Below, one piece after another: positions 10,731-18,983 of a stretch of 37,123 nt of DNA; the first letter of the stretch is position 1; each line of letters begins with the position of its first letter. The position numbers and the translations under genes are program-made. This DNA comes from Algicola sagamiensis DSM 14643 (GTDB lineage: Bacteria; Pseudomonadota; Gammaproteobacteria; Enterobacterales; Alteromonadaceae): assembly GCF_000374485.1 (NCBI RefSeq), contig NZ_KB894511.1, positions 1 through 37,123 on the forward strand, read 5' to 3'. The notes beneath the pieces were generated by a model. It saw nothing but the letters and a program-made list of their open reading frames with translations. It was not told where the DNA came from and searched no databases.

Positions 10731-11522
10731 GTGACAGATAATTGGCATTTATTTGGACAAGAATTCACCTCAAGGTTGTTATTAGGCACAGCACTTTATC
10801 CATCCCCTCAGGTCATGCAGCAAGCGATAACAGCCTCTGGGGCAGAGATCATCACAGTATCATTGCGACGCCAAGCGTTGGGAACAGAACAAAATACGTT
10901 CTGGAATATGATCAAGGAACTTGGTTTACAGCTCCTGCCCAATACAGCAGGGTGCCACTCTACACAAGAGGCGGTTACGCTTGCGAAGATGGCCCGAGAA
11001 GTATTTGAGACGAACTGGATCAAGCTTGAGGTGATTGGTGATGACTATAATTTACAACCGGATCCATTTTTGTTGGTTGAAGCCGCTGATTTGCTCGTGA
11101 AAGATGGATTCCATGTTTTACCCTACTGCACCGATGATTTGATCTTATGTCAACGTTTGCTGGATATCGGTTGTGAAGTGCTGATGCCCTGGGGAGCACC
11201 GATTGGAACCGGGAAAGGTTTGCTCAATCCATATGCGTTGGAAGTGCTACGAAATCGATTTCCGGAGATCCCAATGATTATTGATGCTGGGCTTGGTCGT
11301 CCTTCGCATGCTTGCCTTGCAATGGAAATGGGCATGGATGGTGTTTTATTGAATACCGCGGTAGCCAAGGCACATTTACCCGTCATGATGGCGCGTGGAT
11401 TTCAGGACGCGGTAAAAGCTGGACGGCAAGGTTTTTTGAGCGGGATCATGCCTGAGCGAGCACTTGCAAAACCAAGTACACCAACCATTGGTCAACCCTT
11501 TTGGAAACAGGAGAATTATTGA
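10731..11522 (+). CDS. thiG: Thiazole synthase ThiG
   Basis: A 263-residue TIM-barrel enzyme that condenses 1-deoxyxylulose-5-phosphate, dehydroglycine and ThiS-thiocarboxylate sulfur into the thiazole phosphate. The Schiff-base lysine is K98 in [10 protein letters not shown], and NTAGC at 71-75 and the phosphate-binding GAPIGTGKG loop are visible. I chose the GTG at 10731: it lies one base after the thiS stop, has GGAGGT seven bases before the gap, and yields the normal N-terminus ([18 protein letters not shown]). The stop overlaps the next start by one base. Confidence 0.94.
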   Translation: MTDNWHLFGQEFTSRLLLGTALYPSPQVMQQAITASGAEIITVSLRRQALGTEQNTFWNMIKELGLQLLPNTAGCHSTQEAVTLAKMAREVFETNWIKLEVIGDDYNLQPDPFLLVEAADLLVKDGFHVLPYCTDDLILCQRLLDIGCEVLMPWGAPIGTGKGLLNPYALEVLRNRFPEIPMIIDAGLGRPSHACLAMEMGMDGVLLNTAVAKAHLPVMMARGFQDAVKAGRQGFLSGIMPERALAKPSTPTIGQPFWKQENY

Positions 11523-13030
11523 TGGATCACAAACCTGTTGTTTGGATCATTGCGGGTTCAGACTCTGGCGCTGGGGCTGGGATCCAAGCCGATTTTCTCA
11601 CTTGTCATGACTTTGGCGTGCACTGTTGCACCGTGATCACTGCAACCACGGCTCAGAATTCAATGGGCATCAATGGGATCTTCCCTGTATCTGATGAATC
11701 TTTTCTCGCACAGTGCAATGCACTTGCAGAAGATATTCAACCTGATGTGATCAAAATCGGATTACTTGCAACCCATCGTCAGGTCGAAATTTTGAGTGCG
11801 TTCATCAAACATGCAAAATCAACATGGGAGAAGCCATGCAAAATTGTTTACGATCCCGTTGCTGTGGCATCGACAGGAGAAGTGCTGACAGAAGGGGAGT
11901 TGCAGCCAATTATTCGCCAAGATTTATTGCCAGTTGTCGATGTGATCACTCCGAACCTCTTGGAAGTGACTGCACTCACAGGGCTGTCCTTATTTGATGA
12001 TTTACCCTTACGACAGGCAGCGGATGCTATCCAAGACTTTGGGGTTGAACATGTTGTGATCACTGGGGGACATGGTGAGCAGACAGATCGTTGTGTCGAT
12101 TCATATTTTTCCAATGAAAAAGAATACACAATAGAAAATTATCGTGTGAAGACGCCTCATTCCCACGGAACAGGGTGCTCTTATGCATCTGCATTGGCTG
12201 CTTCTATGGCGCTGTCTTATCCAATCCCAGATGCGATGGTTTTAGCGAGTGCTTATATTCAACAAGGGCTCCGTGCTTCTGAACGAATAGGACAAGGTGT
12301 TGGCGCGGTGAAACATCTTGGTTGGCCAAAAGACTGGGAGCATTATCCAACAGTACAACTTCACACAGCAAAACGCGACATGAGTCACCATGAGTCAGAT
12401 TTTTCTTCCTGTAGGCTCAACCCGCTTGGCTTTTACCCTGTTGTGGATAGTGTTGAATGGGTGGAAAAGCTGCTGGATCTAGGCGTAGAGACGATTCAGC
12501 TACGGATCAAAAATGAGTCAGGACTTGCGTTGAGAGATAAACTTGACAAAGCGATCCAACTTGCCAAAAAATTAAGCGCACAGCTATTTATTAATGATCA
12601 TTGGGAACTTGCGGTTGAGCTTGGGGCATATGGTGTCCATTTGGGGCAGGAAGACTTGGAAACCGCAGACTTACTAGCTATTCAAAAAGCAGGGCTTCGC
12701 CTTGGTGTAAGTTCTCATGGGTACTTTGAAATTTGCACAGCGATGCAATGCCGGCCAAGTTACATTGCCTTTGGTGCCATCTATCCGACAACCACAAAAG
12801 ATATGTCAGGTAAGATCCAAGGGCTTGAAAAGTTAAAACGGTACGTTGCTCTCATTCAAGACATCCCACATGTCGCCATTGGAGGCATTGATCGAAAACG
12901 TGCGCCAGAGGTGCTCGAAACGGGCGTGAAAAGTCTAGCCGTTGTTCGTGCGGTGACAGAATCCAAGAATTTAGAAGCAGACGTAGAAGCTTTTCAGAAG
13001 ATGATTGGGAAATCGAATGCTCACGGATAA
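11522..13030 (+). CDS. thiDE: ThiD-ThiE fusion: HMP/HMP-P kinase and thiamin-phosphate synthase
   Basis: A 502-residue bifunctional enzyme. Residues 1 to about 268 are ThiD: AGSDSGAGAGIQAD at 11-24 and the anion-hole/ATP segment HGTGCSYASALAA at 215-227. Residues about 300-502 are ThiE: QLRIKN at 326, INDHWELAVELGAYGVHLGQ at 357-376, FGAIYPTTTKD at 417-427 and the phosphate-binding IGGI. A short linker around 280-298 joins them. The fusion makes HMP-PP and couples it with thiazole phosphate to give thiamin phosphate. The ATG overlaps the thiG stop (TGATG) and has an AGGAG site. The end overlaps thiF by 14 bp. Confidence 0.95.
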   Translation: MDHKPVVWIIAGSDSGAGAGIQADFLTCHDFGVHCCTVITATTAQNSMGINGIFPVSDESFLAQCNALAEDIQPDVIKIGLLATHRQVEILSAFIKHAKSTWEKPCKIVYDPVAVASTGEVLTEGELQPIIRQDLLPVVDVITPNLLEVTALTGLSLFDDLPLRQAADAIQDFGVEHVVITGGHGEQTDRCVDSYFSNEKEYTIENYRVKTPHSHGTGCSYASALAASMALSYPIPDAMVLASAYIQQGLRASERIGQGVGAVKHLGWPKDWEHYPTVQLHTAKRDMSHHESDFSSCRLNPLGFYPVVDSVEWVEKLLDLGVETIQLRIKNESGLALRDKLDKAIQLAKKLSAQLFINDHWELAVELGAYGVHLGQEDLETADLLAIQKAGLRLGVSSHGYFEICTAMQCRPSYIAFGAIYPTTTKDMSGKIQGLEKLKRYVALIQDIPHVAIGGIDRKRAPEVLETGVKSLAVVRAVTESKNLEADVEAFQKMIGKSNAHG

Positions 13031-13742
13031 AGACTTCCAAAGATATTCCCGGCAAATCATGCTCCCAGAGGTAGGTGAGCATGGACAGCACAAATTGATG
13101 AATGCACATGTTGTGATCGTGGGTATGGGAGGGCTCGGGTGCCCGGTTGCACAATACCTTGCAGCAGCGGGCGTCGGGAAACTGACGCTGGTCGATGATG
13201 ATAAAGTGGAGCGAAGTAACTTGCAGCGGCAAATCCTGTATCGTCCAAATCATATTGGCCAGTTCAAAGCAGAAGTCGCTGCGATTCAGTTGAACTCACA
13301 AAACCCTGGCATTCAGATCTTTCCAGTAACGGTGCGGCTTTGTACAAAGAATATCAATACGATAATTGGGGATGTGGATGTCATATTAGACTGTACCGAT
13401 CAGCGAAAAACTCGATATTTATTAAACCAATTTGCCAAAAACAACCGTCTTCCATATATTTTTGGTTCAGCACTCCAAAGCGCTGGACAAGTGGGGTGGT
13501 TTGACTTTGGCCAGCATGATTCGATTTGCTTTGAACAGTTGTTCCCTCGCGAATATGAAAGCGAAATTTCACAAAATTGTGAGACAATGGGTGTTTTCGG
13601 TCCAATACTTGGCATGATTGGTAGTTACCAAGCACAAATCACACTCCAGATGATCCTTGGATTACTTCCGAAGTGCGCTGCTTTCTCTTCCTTTGAATCT
13701 CAGACAATGCAATGGAAATCTCTGGGTTTTGGTGAGGAATGA
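13017..13742 (+). CDS. thiF: ThiS adenylyltransferase ThiF (lacking zinc-site cysteines)
   Basis: A 241-residue E1-like enzyme that adenylates the ThiS C-terminus. The ATP loop GMGGLGCP is at 36-43, the arginine-containing ERSNLQRQ at 65-72, the catalytic aspartate region LDCTD at 124-128, and C188 in NCETMGVFGP matches the cysteine linked to ThiS in E. coli. The zinc site seems absent: where E. coli has a CxxC there is only C171 in ICFEQ, and the protein ends before the C-terminal CxxC. The ATG at 13017 lies inside the end of thiDE with GGGA upstream. It is the last gene of the operon. Confidence 0.92.
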   Translation: MLTDKDFQRYSRQIMLPEVGEHGQHKLMNAHVVIVGMGGLGCPVAQYLAAAGVGKLTLVDDDKVERSNLQRQILYRPNHIGQFKAEVAAIQLNSQNPGIQIFPVTVRLCTKNINTIIGDVDVILDCTDQRKTRYLLNQFAKNNRLPYIFGSALQSAGQVGWFDFGQHDSICFEQLFPREYESEISQNCETMGVFGPILGMIGSYQAQITLQMILGLLPKCAAFSSFESQTMQWKSLGFGEE

Positions 13743-13805
13743 CTCTTATCCAATGGATAACATAGACCCAAAATGGAACGTTCAATCATGGATACTGATT
13801 TTTGC

Positions 13806-14453
13806 TCATGAATCGGATATTGATTTGGTCTCTTGGTTGGGTTTAGCGTAAGCATAACGTTGAATGCGTTGTGTTTCATAATAACTATCCAGACCAGATA
13901 CAGCAACGGTACCTGCTTTTTCTATATCAATAAAACCGGAGGATAAGACAAGTGATGGATCAAGATGAACCGCTTCTATTTGGCCAATAATCAAGACTGT
14001 ATTGTTTTCAGGGATAGTCTCTGTTCGAATCAGTTTCAACCCAATCTTGATTTGACTTTCTTTGACATAAGGTGCGGGAAAATCATTCAGAAATTCGGGT
14101 GTAAGTCCAACAGCATCAAACTCCGAAATGTCCTGAACATATCGTCCCGAGGTTTGATGTGCTTGTGCTGTGAAGTCTTTGTGGACATGGTTGATTGTAA
14201 AAACACCCAGTTCCAGTATGTTCTCAAGCGTATCTCTTCTGGTGACGTGAGGTCTAGAGATCATACCCATCAAAGGCGGATGCGCGCCAAGATGGAATAC
14301 TGAGCTGACGATTGCTAAGTTATTTTGTTGAGTTGTGTTTGTGGTGCCGATAAGGTTTGCACTTTTAAAGCCAGAAAGGCTATTCACGAATGATGCTCGA
14401 TAACGATCATCCAGTTGTGCAATATCGGTTGCAGAAAAAAGTTTTTGAGTCAT
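13806..14453 (-). CDS. Flavin reductase-like FMN-binding protein
   Basis: A 215-residue protein of the flavin-reductase-like split-barrel family. The FMN-binding pattern is seen in NLAIVSSVFHLGAHPPLMGM and in RPHVTRRDTLENILELGVFTIN. The family uses FMN as substrate or cofactor; this enzyme's electron acceptor is unknown. The ATG at 14453 lies two bases after the stop of the upstream SDR gene, so the two are likely co-transcribed. It converges with thiF across 63 bp, and no U-rich terminator is visible between them. Confidence 0.82.
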   Translation of the reverse strand: MTQKLFSATDIAQLDDRYRASFVNSLSGFKSANLIGTTNTTQQNNLAIVSSVFHLGAHPPLMGMISRPHVTRRDTLENILELGVFTINHVHKDFTAQAHQTSGRYVQDISEFDAVGLTPEFLNDFPAPYVKESQIKIGLKLIRTETIPENNTVLIIGQIEAVHLDPSLVLSSGFIDIEKAGTVAVSGLDSYYETQRIQRYAYAKPNQETKSISDS

Positions 14454-14455
14454 AT

Positions 14456-15187
14456 TCACCACTTGATCGGTTGATGGTTCCAGTCTAAATAGGATAATGC
14501 ACCATCAGGTTGAATTGATAAAGTTAAATGAGAAAGTTGTTTTGCCACAAAATCAGGCGCAAATAGTTTTTCAGGTTTGACATTTGCCTGAAATGGTTTG
14601 GAAAGAGAAGTATTCGTTGTTCCAGGATGAAATGCGATGATTTTGACGTTTTTTGCCCTTCTCGAAAATTCAATGGCAGTTGTTTTTAACATCATATTGA
14701 GTGCAGCCTTTGATGCACGATAAGCATACCAGCCACCAAGTTGATTATCTTCGATACTCCCAACTCTGGCACTCAATACACTGACAATCGTAGCGTTTTT
14801 TCTACGAAGAAGCGGGGTAAGATACTTGATAAATAACATGGGAACAACCACATTCGCATGATAGACTTTTTCCATGGATAATTCAGCCAGATCTTCTAGT
14901 TTTTTCTCTGGAAAGAAATCAGTACCATGAAGTACACCAGTACAAATGAAAACTCGATGAACTTTCCCTTGAAGTGAAGCCAACTGCTCACAGCAAGATT
15001 GAATGGCATCTTCATGATACGCTGTTTGAAACCAGCCTAACTTCGGGTCGTAATCAAGTGGCTTTGTACTTCGACTGATCGCGACCACTTGTTTGATGGG
15101 CTTTTCCTGTATAGATTGCTTTAATACAGCATCACCGAGGCCACCACTTGCACCAATGATGACATCAAAATCATGATCTTCTATCAT
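14456..15187 (-). CDS. Short-chain dehydrogenase/reductase (CsgA-like)
   Basis: A 243-residue NAD(P)-dependent SDR of unknown substrate. The cofactor loop GASGGLG is at 12-18, the catalytic Tyr-Lys pair is in YAYRASKAA (Y156 and K160), a serine precedes it in VLSARVGS, and HPGTTNTSLS follows as in classical SDRs. The ATG at 15187 has AAGGTG seven bases upstream and begins inside the DUF2721 gene. The pattern resembles the C-factor/CsgA subgroup. It forms an operon with the genes on either side. Confidence 0.85.
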   Translation of the reverse strand: MIEDHDFDVIIGASGGLGDAVLKQSIQEKPIKQVVAISRSTKPLDYDPKLGWFQTAYHEDAIQSCCEQLASLQGKVHRVFICTGVLHGTDFFPEKKLEDLAELSMEKVYHANVVVPMLFIKYLTPLLRRKNATIVSVLSARVGSIEDNQLGGWYAYRASKAALNMMLKTTAIEFSRRAKNVKIIAFHPGTTNTSLSKPFQANVKPEKLFAPDFVAKQLSHLTLSIQPDGALSYLDWNHQPIKW

Positions 15188-15590
15188 CCAACACACCTTC
15201 TTTTTTCTTACTTTCCATCCATTCCAATTCTATATAAATAGCATCACAGGAAATATGGATTTCATAGATTGAGATGAGTAGGGAGATACTCAATGAAGCC
15301 AAGCTTAATCCAAAAATCCAGCGCCCTAGCATTTGTTGTTCTAGAAATAGTGCTGCCATTGAGAATGTGCATAAAAGAAAGCTGAGTGCACCAAAGGCTT
15401 GCATTGTTTTGGTGAGTACGATGCGTTTCTTGAGATTATCGATTTGACGGATGACCATCCCGCGTAAATTTTGATTATCTCTTGTATTGAGCTGCCTAAT
15501 CAATTGAGCGAGAACGAGAAAGCGATTGGTATAAGCCAAAAGAAGGAGCGAAATCGCCGGAAACAAGAGTGCGGGTGTCGTTAAATTCAT
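15171..15590 (-). CDS. DUF2721 membrane protein
   Basis: A 139-residue integral membrane protein whose opening, TPALLFPAISLLLLAYTNRF, and following LAQLIRQL match the DUF2721 family. Three helices are apparent: residues 6-28, 64-85 and 91-110. The middle cytoplasmic stretch, rich in Arg and Lys, is helical. Function is unknown. Its end overlaps the SDR gene by 17 bp, so it heads the three-gene leftward operon. Confidence 0.8.
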   Translation of the reverse strand: MNLTTPALLFPAISLLLLAYTNRFLVLAQLIRQLNTRDNQNLRGMVIRQIDNLKKRIVLTKTMQAFGALSFLLCTFSMAALFLEQQMLGRWIFGLSLASLSISLLISIYEIHISCDAIYIELEWMESKKKEGVLDDRRS

Positions 15591-15794
15591 GCAAAATTCC
15601 TAAAGATATTCTTGGTCAGCGTTACGGCATATGATAGCCTTTTAGCCGTCTAAGAATCCAACCTTTGTTCCAAGTGAAACCAAACCACTTTAAGAACTTT
15701 TCTATTCAGCAGCTATGTTGAATAAAGGTGGTTGTTTTATAGACGAATATGACCAAATTTAATTTTAGTGCTGAATAAACCACATGGGGGAACA

Positions 15795-16385
15795 ATGGAT
15801 ACATTATCTGCGGCAATTACTTTATTTCTCATTATGGACCCGCTAGGCAATATGCCAATTGTGGTGTCGATATTGAAGGGCGTGCCGCAGGAGCGAAAGC
15901 GCAAGGTATTAGTGCGTGAGCTACTGATCTCACTTGTATTTATGTTGATGTTCCTTTACGCAGGTCAGTCAATTCTCAATTTCCTGAGTTTGAAGCAAGA
16001 AGCGGTGAGTATTGCTGGTGGGATTATTCTATTTTTGATTGCGATCCGTATGATCTTCCCACAACCAGGCGGTGTAGCAGGTTTGCCAGAAGGTGAAGAA
16101 CCTTTTTTAGTACCTCTGGCAGTCCCAATGATTGCTGGCCCATCGATTTTGGCTGCACTCCTTCTATTTAGTAACCAAGATCCAAATCGTATGGTGGACT
16201 GGACCATCGCATTACTTGGTGCATGGGGTATTTCATCGATTATTTTGATGTTCTCAACGACTTTACATAAGCTATTCGGAGAGAAAGGATTAACCGCGAT
16301 TGAACGCTTGATGGGGATGATCCTTGTGATGATCGCTGTACAAATGTCTCTTGACGGTATTGGTCATTACTTTAAATGGAGTTAG
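15795..16385 (+). CDS. yhgN: MarC/UPF0056 family membrane protein, YhgN type
   Basis: A 196-residue inner-membrane protein with about six helices. Its start, AITLFLIMDPLGNMPI, and the segments SIAGGIILFLIAIRMIFP, GEEPFLVPLAVPMIAGPS and ERLMGMILVMIAVQM match the YhgN branch of the MarC family closely. No function has been established for this branch. The ATG at 15795 follows GGGGGAACA; an in-frame upstream start lacks a better site. It is the last host gene before the prophage, and its coding sequence is intact. Confidence 0.9.
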   Translation: MDTLSAAITLFLIMDPLGNMPIVVSILKGVPQERKRKVLVRELLISLVFMLMFLYAGQSILNFLSLKQEAVSIAGGIILFLIAIRMIFPQPGGVAGLPEGEEPFLVPLAVPMIAGPSILAALLLFSNQDPNRMVDWTIALLGAWGISSIILMFSTTLHKLFGEKGLTAIERLMGMILVMIAVQMSLDGIGHYFKWS

Positions 16386-16447
16386 ATTCCGTTTTAAATT
16401 ACTGTTTTTATTGATTTTAATTTTAGTCTCAATTTTGAATTTTGTTT

Positions 16448-16496
16448 TTTGGTACACAGTTTGGTACACAAATGCGAGCTATTCAATTTTGTACGC
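16448..16496 (+). repeat. Direct repeats TTTGGTACACA at the prophage left boundary
   Basis: TTTGGTACACA occurs at 16448-16458 and 16460-16470, and a degenerate copy TTTTGTACGCA at 16486-16496. Closely spaced direct repeats at a prophage end could be arm-type integrase sites or part of the attachment site; this is inferred from position. Confidence 0.4.
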
Positions 16497-16515
16497 AGTG
16501 GCAGTGAAAGGGTTG

Positions 16516-16535
16516 CCTCGCCTACTAGGGCGAGG
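16516..16535. terminator. Strong hairpin between yhgN and the leftward phage operon
   Basis: CCTCGCC (16516-16522) pairs perfectly with GGCGAGG (16529-16535) around a 6-base loop. Neither strand has a clear T-run after the stem, so a bidirectional terminator is only a guess. Confidence 0.4.
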
Positions 16536-16542
16536 TGGGCTT

Positions 16543-16833
16543 TCAATTTAAATCAATAATCACATTCTGGGTTGTATTCACTTGAATCCAGGATTCGACT
16601 TCTGCTTTTAAAAATCGATTAGGGTTACTTTGGATCTTCGGTCTGGGGAACCCTTTTTCGTCTTGCCATTTATACAGTGTTGGTGCGGTAATGCCCAGTA
16701 TGTCTAAGACCTCTCTTGTCGTATAGAAACGACATTCAATTAACGATAACTCTGGTGCTTTTTTCTTTGCTGGTGGTTTAATTTGCTGATAGCTACCTAT
16801 CTCGTAGCTGTGATGTATCACTGGATAATCCAT
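16543..16833 (-). CDS. AlpA-like helix-turn-helix protein, possible excisionase
   Basis: A 96-residue protein whose C-terminal two thirds has the AlpA/excisionase winged-helix pattern: FYTTREVLDILGITAPTLYK, then WQDEKGFPRPKI and SNPNRFLKAEVESWIQ. It has a good AGGAG site eight bases before the ATG. It is the last gene of the leftward early operon and is nearest to the putative attachment region, the position of xis in lambda. The N-terminal 30 residues are basic and proline-rich. Excision or regulation of recombination is an inference from family and position. Confidence 0.75.
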   Translation of the reverse strand: MDYPVIHHSYEIGSYQQIKPPAKKKAPELSLIECRFYTTREVLDILGITAPTLYKWQDEKGFPRPKIQSNPNRFLKAEVESWIQVNTTQNVIIDLN

Positions 16834-16844
16834 CGTTAAATCTC

Positions 16845-17123
16845 CTAACTCGCTTTATCAATCGTTTCATTTAGGCCAGCACACAACATCAATTCATGTG
16901 TGCCATCTGCGTCTAATTCGAAGTACTCAGCAATGCGGTGTATCAGATTTTCCGTAACCTCGATTCTTCCAAGTTCAATACCACTTAGATAACTTGAGGT
17001 GAGCTGGAGATCCTTAGCCATGATCCCCAAATGGATCCCTTTCTGAACCCTCATATGGCCTAGCATTTTGCCGAGCTTGGTTTTCTTAATCTGGGAGGTA
17101 CTTGACCAGTTTGGTATGCTCAT
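16845..17123 (-). CDS. Xre-family DNA-binding protein
   Basis: A 92-residue protein with a Cro/CI-type helix-turn-helix: LGKMLGHMRVQKGIHLGIMA, then KDLQLTSSYLSGIELGRI and a closing helix. It lacks any extra domain. It starts as ATGA within the stop of the upstream gene and ends 11 bp before the AlpA-like gene. It may be a minor phage regulator; its target is unknown. Confidence 0.75.
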   Translation of the reverse strand: MSIPNWSSTSQIKKTKLGKMLGHMRVQKGIHLGIMAKDLQLTSSYLSGIELGRIEVTENLIHRIAEYFELDADGTHELMLCAGLNETIDKAS

Positions 17124-17437
17124 AAGTCGATCCCTTCTTTAGGTCTTACGTAAACTTCACAATCAACCCATGCACATGCATCAAAGTGCATCCAGTCATA
17201 GAACAATTCATCCAATAAAATGCCTTCAATATCATCACTCACGTCATCAATGTTATTTCCATTAAGAGCGATGATTGAATCCCCACCAGTCCCATACATT
17301 TCGAACCGAATACCTTCTTCAATACATTCGTCATAGGCTTTTTTGAACTTGCGAAATGCTTTGCGTTGGCTAGGCGTCATCAGTAGCTTTTCTTTGAGTT
17401 TCTCACTTTCATACCCAGGTGATGACTGAAAATTCAT
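17120..17437 (-). CDS. Hypothetical phage protein
   Basis: A 105-residue acidic, soluble protein without a family I recognise. The first part is Lys-rich and helical (LKEKLLMTPSQRKAFRKF), while the second part carries clustered acidic and aromatic residues (DDVSDDIEGILLDELFYDWM). It overlaps both neighbours by 4 bp in an ATGA arrangement, which supports it being a real translated gene. Confidence 0.6.
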   Translation of the reverse strand: MNFQSSPGYESEKLKEKLLMTPSQRKAFRKFKKAYDECIEEGIRFEMYGTGGDSIIALNGNNIDDVSDDIEGILLDELFYDWMHFDACAWVDCEVYVRPKEGIDL

Positions 17438-17967
17438 GCTGCTTCCTCATCTTGATACACAGCTAAAAGTCCATCTGAAACGGCTTTAAAAACCGTTCGT
17501 TCATAGATGTATTGTGAACTTTGGACTCGCGGGACTTTATAATTCAGGCCACCATATAGGTGGTTTATCAGCCGCCTATTCTCACTCAACCAATCGAAAT
17601 GAAAATCGCTTGAACAAGAATTAAAGAGTCTTCTTGCTTGGCGCTGGTTTAGCCTTTTTGCACGTCTTAAGCGCAAGATATCGCTTCTAATGCTTTGCGT
17701 ATCTACTGAAAACCGTTCTGAATTTCCTAAAAGATCATGTAAACGCCCAGGCGTGTAGATTGAATAAAACTCATCAGAAGCAACGTACTTTTCAATAGAT
17801 GGCTCATGCTTCCAAGTTAGTCTGATTATCCATATATCTTTGCCACACGTGACTGTAAGTCTTCCCGAGCAATTTTCTACGTCCTCCAAAATGACTGTTA
17901 CAGGGGGAATTCCCTCGACATTGGAGATATGAAGCTTATTCACCTTTGAGGTTTCAATATTCATCAC
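17434..17967 (-). CDS. Hypothetical phage protein, tandem paralog A
   Basis: A 177-residue protein related along its whole length to the next gene upstream (17964-18476). Shared segments include the opening ETSKVNKLHISNVEGI, PVTVILED, SDILRLRRAKRL and YGG...VPR, and both end in an EEAA-type tail. It starts MHISN-like from a phage family whose function I do not know. It overlaps both neighbours by 4 bp. The pair evidently arose by tandem duplication and has diverged a good deal. Confidence 0.65.
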   Translation of the reverse strand: MMNIETSKVNKLHISNVEGIPPVTVILEDVENCSGRLTVTCGKDIWIIRLTWKHEPSIEKYVASDEFYSIYTPGRLHDLLGNSERFSVDTQSIRSDILRLRRAKRLNQRQARRLFNSCSSDFHFDWLSENRRLINHLYGGLNYKVPRVQSSQYIYERTVFKAVSDGLLAVYQDEEAA

Positions 17968-18476
17968 GCAGCTTCCTTATCATGACAAAATGACGCGATC
18001 CCATCCTTTACAGCCTGAAAGATTTTCCGTTCGTAGAGGTAGTGCCAATTATCTCTATGGGGGACTGCGTGGTGAGCACCTCCATATATGCGAGCTATAA
18101 GCTTTTCATTCTCTGCTAGCCAAATACAAACAAACTGCTTAAAACTTACACTGTAAAGCTTTCTTGCTGTTATTCGGTCCAGTTTCTTATTTCGTCTGAG
18201 GTGTAGGATATCTGATTGAACCTTTTCACCATCAATAATGAATTGCTCAGAACCACTCAAGTAAGCTTGCAAGTATTCCACATTCATAGAGCTGATAGTT
18301 TCAATAAATGATGATTCTTCCTCCCATGCTAAATGACATGTCCAAACTTCATAAGAGCACTTCACTATGAGCTTTCCAGAACTCTGGCCTAGATCCTCTA
18401 AAATCACCGTTATCGGCTCAATCCCTTCAATATTAGAGATGTGTATTTTCGTTACTTGAGATGTTTCGACTTTCAT
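17964..18476 (-). CDS. Hypothetical phage protein, tandem paralog B
   Basis: A 170-residue protein, paralog of the gene just downstream. It opens KVETSQVTKIHISNIEGIEP and carries ITVILEDLGQSSGKLIVKC, SDILHLRRNKKLDR and IYGGAHHAVPHR. About four residues in ten look identical by eye. The N-terminal third resembles a beta-rich domain with a conserved ILED, the C-terminal part is helical. I know no function. Its stop overlaps the next start (ATGA). Confidence 0.65.
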   Translation of the reverse strand: MKVETSQVTKIHISNIEGIEPITVILEDLGQSSGKLIVKCSYEVWTCHLAWEEESSFIETISSMNVEYLQAYLSGSEQFIIDGEKVQSDILHLRRNKKLDRITARKLYSVSFKQFVCIWLAENEKLIARIYGGAHHAVPHRDNWHYLYERKIFQAVKDGIASFCHDKEAA

Positions 18477-18487
18477 CAGTTCGCGCC

Positions 18488-18679
18488 CTATATTCGGTAT
18501 TCGTCTATTAGCTTTCCAAGCTTCTCAGCGAATTCATTACGACTTGCCCCGCATATGTAGAAGTGGCCGGATAATTCGACGGATGTGTCCTGTTCTTCCT
18601 GGTCAATCACTTCAATTTCGTATTCCATGTATACATTGTGCGAAGGCCGTAAACTCTCAACTTTTTTGGTTGGTTCCAT
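18488..18679 (-). CDS. Small hypothetical phage protein
   Basis: A 63-residue protein starting MEPTKKVESLRPSHN. The start at 18679 has a GGGAGA site six bases upstream; the longer frame back to 18853 runs through the neighbouring zinc-ribbon gene and lacks a good site. The sequence is acidic with a HFYICGASRNEFAEKLGKL helix at the end. No family is recognised. Confidence 0.55.
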   Translation of the reverse strand: MEPTKKVESLRPSHNVYMEYEIEVIDQEEQDTSVELSGHFYICGASRNEFAEKLGKLIDEYRI

Positions 18680-18692
18680 GATGAATCTCCCT

Positions 18693-18983
18693 TTAAACAC
18701 GCTTGGCTGTAAGAAATTGGATATCCGCTTGTTGCCCAAGCGCTTCACCAACAAACTTTGCGAATGGGCTATCATCGTCCATGTCTTCTCCATATACTGC
18801 CCACGAACATTTAGAACATTCGACACCACAACGACCATCGCTTTGCTGCACATTTTCGATGATGCGTTTAACTAGCTTGCCGCTTTTGCTGATCTCGAAA
18901 GTGACTTGAGCATCTAAATCAGCCCATGCTTTTACGGTTGAACCACAGTCTGGGCATGAGAAGTTGTTTTTTAGCTTTGGCAT
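18693..18983 (-). CDS. Small zinc-ribbon phage protein
   Basis: A 96-residue protein with two cysteine pairs, CPDCG at 10-14 and CGVECSKC near 52-59, the usual arrangement for a zinc ribbon that holds a small nucleic-acid- or protein-binding fold. The C-terminal half is acidic and helical (DMDDDSPFAKFVGEALG). It overlaps the upstream gene by 13 bp. Function is unknown. Confidence 0.6.
   Translation of the reverse strand: MPKLKNNFSCPDCGSTVKAWADLDAQVTFEISKSGKLVKRIIENVQQSDGRCGVECSKCSWAVYGEDMDDDSPFAKFVGEALGQQADIQFLTAKRV

Noticed and set aside
13746-13760. Palindrome TTATCCAATGGATAA between thiF and the flavin reductase gene, considered as a terminator.
   Set aside because: The stem is AT-rich, the loop would be a single base and no T-run follows, so termination is not supported.
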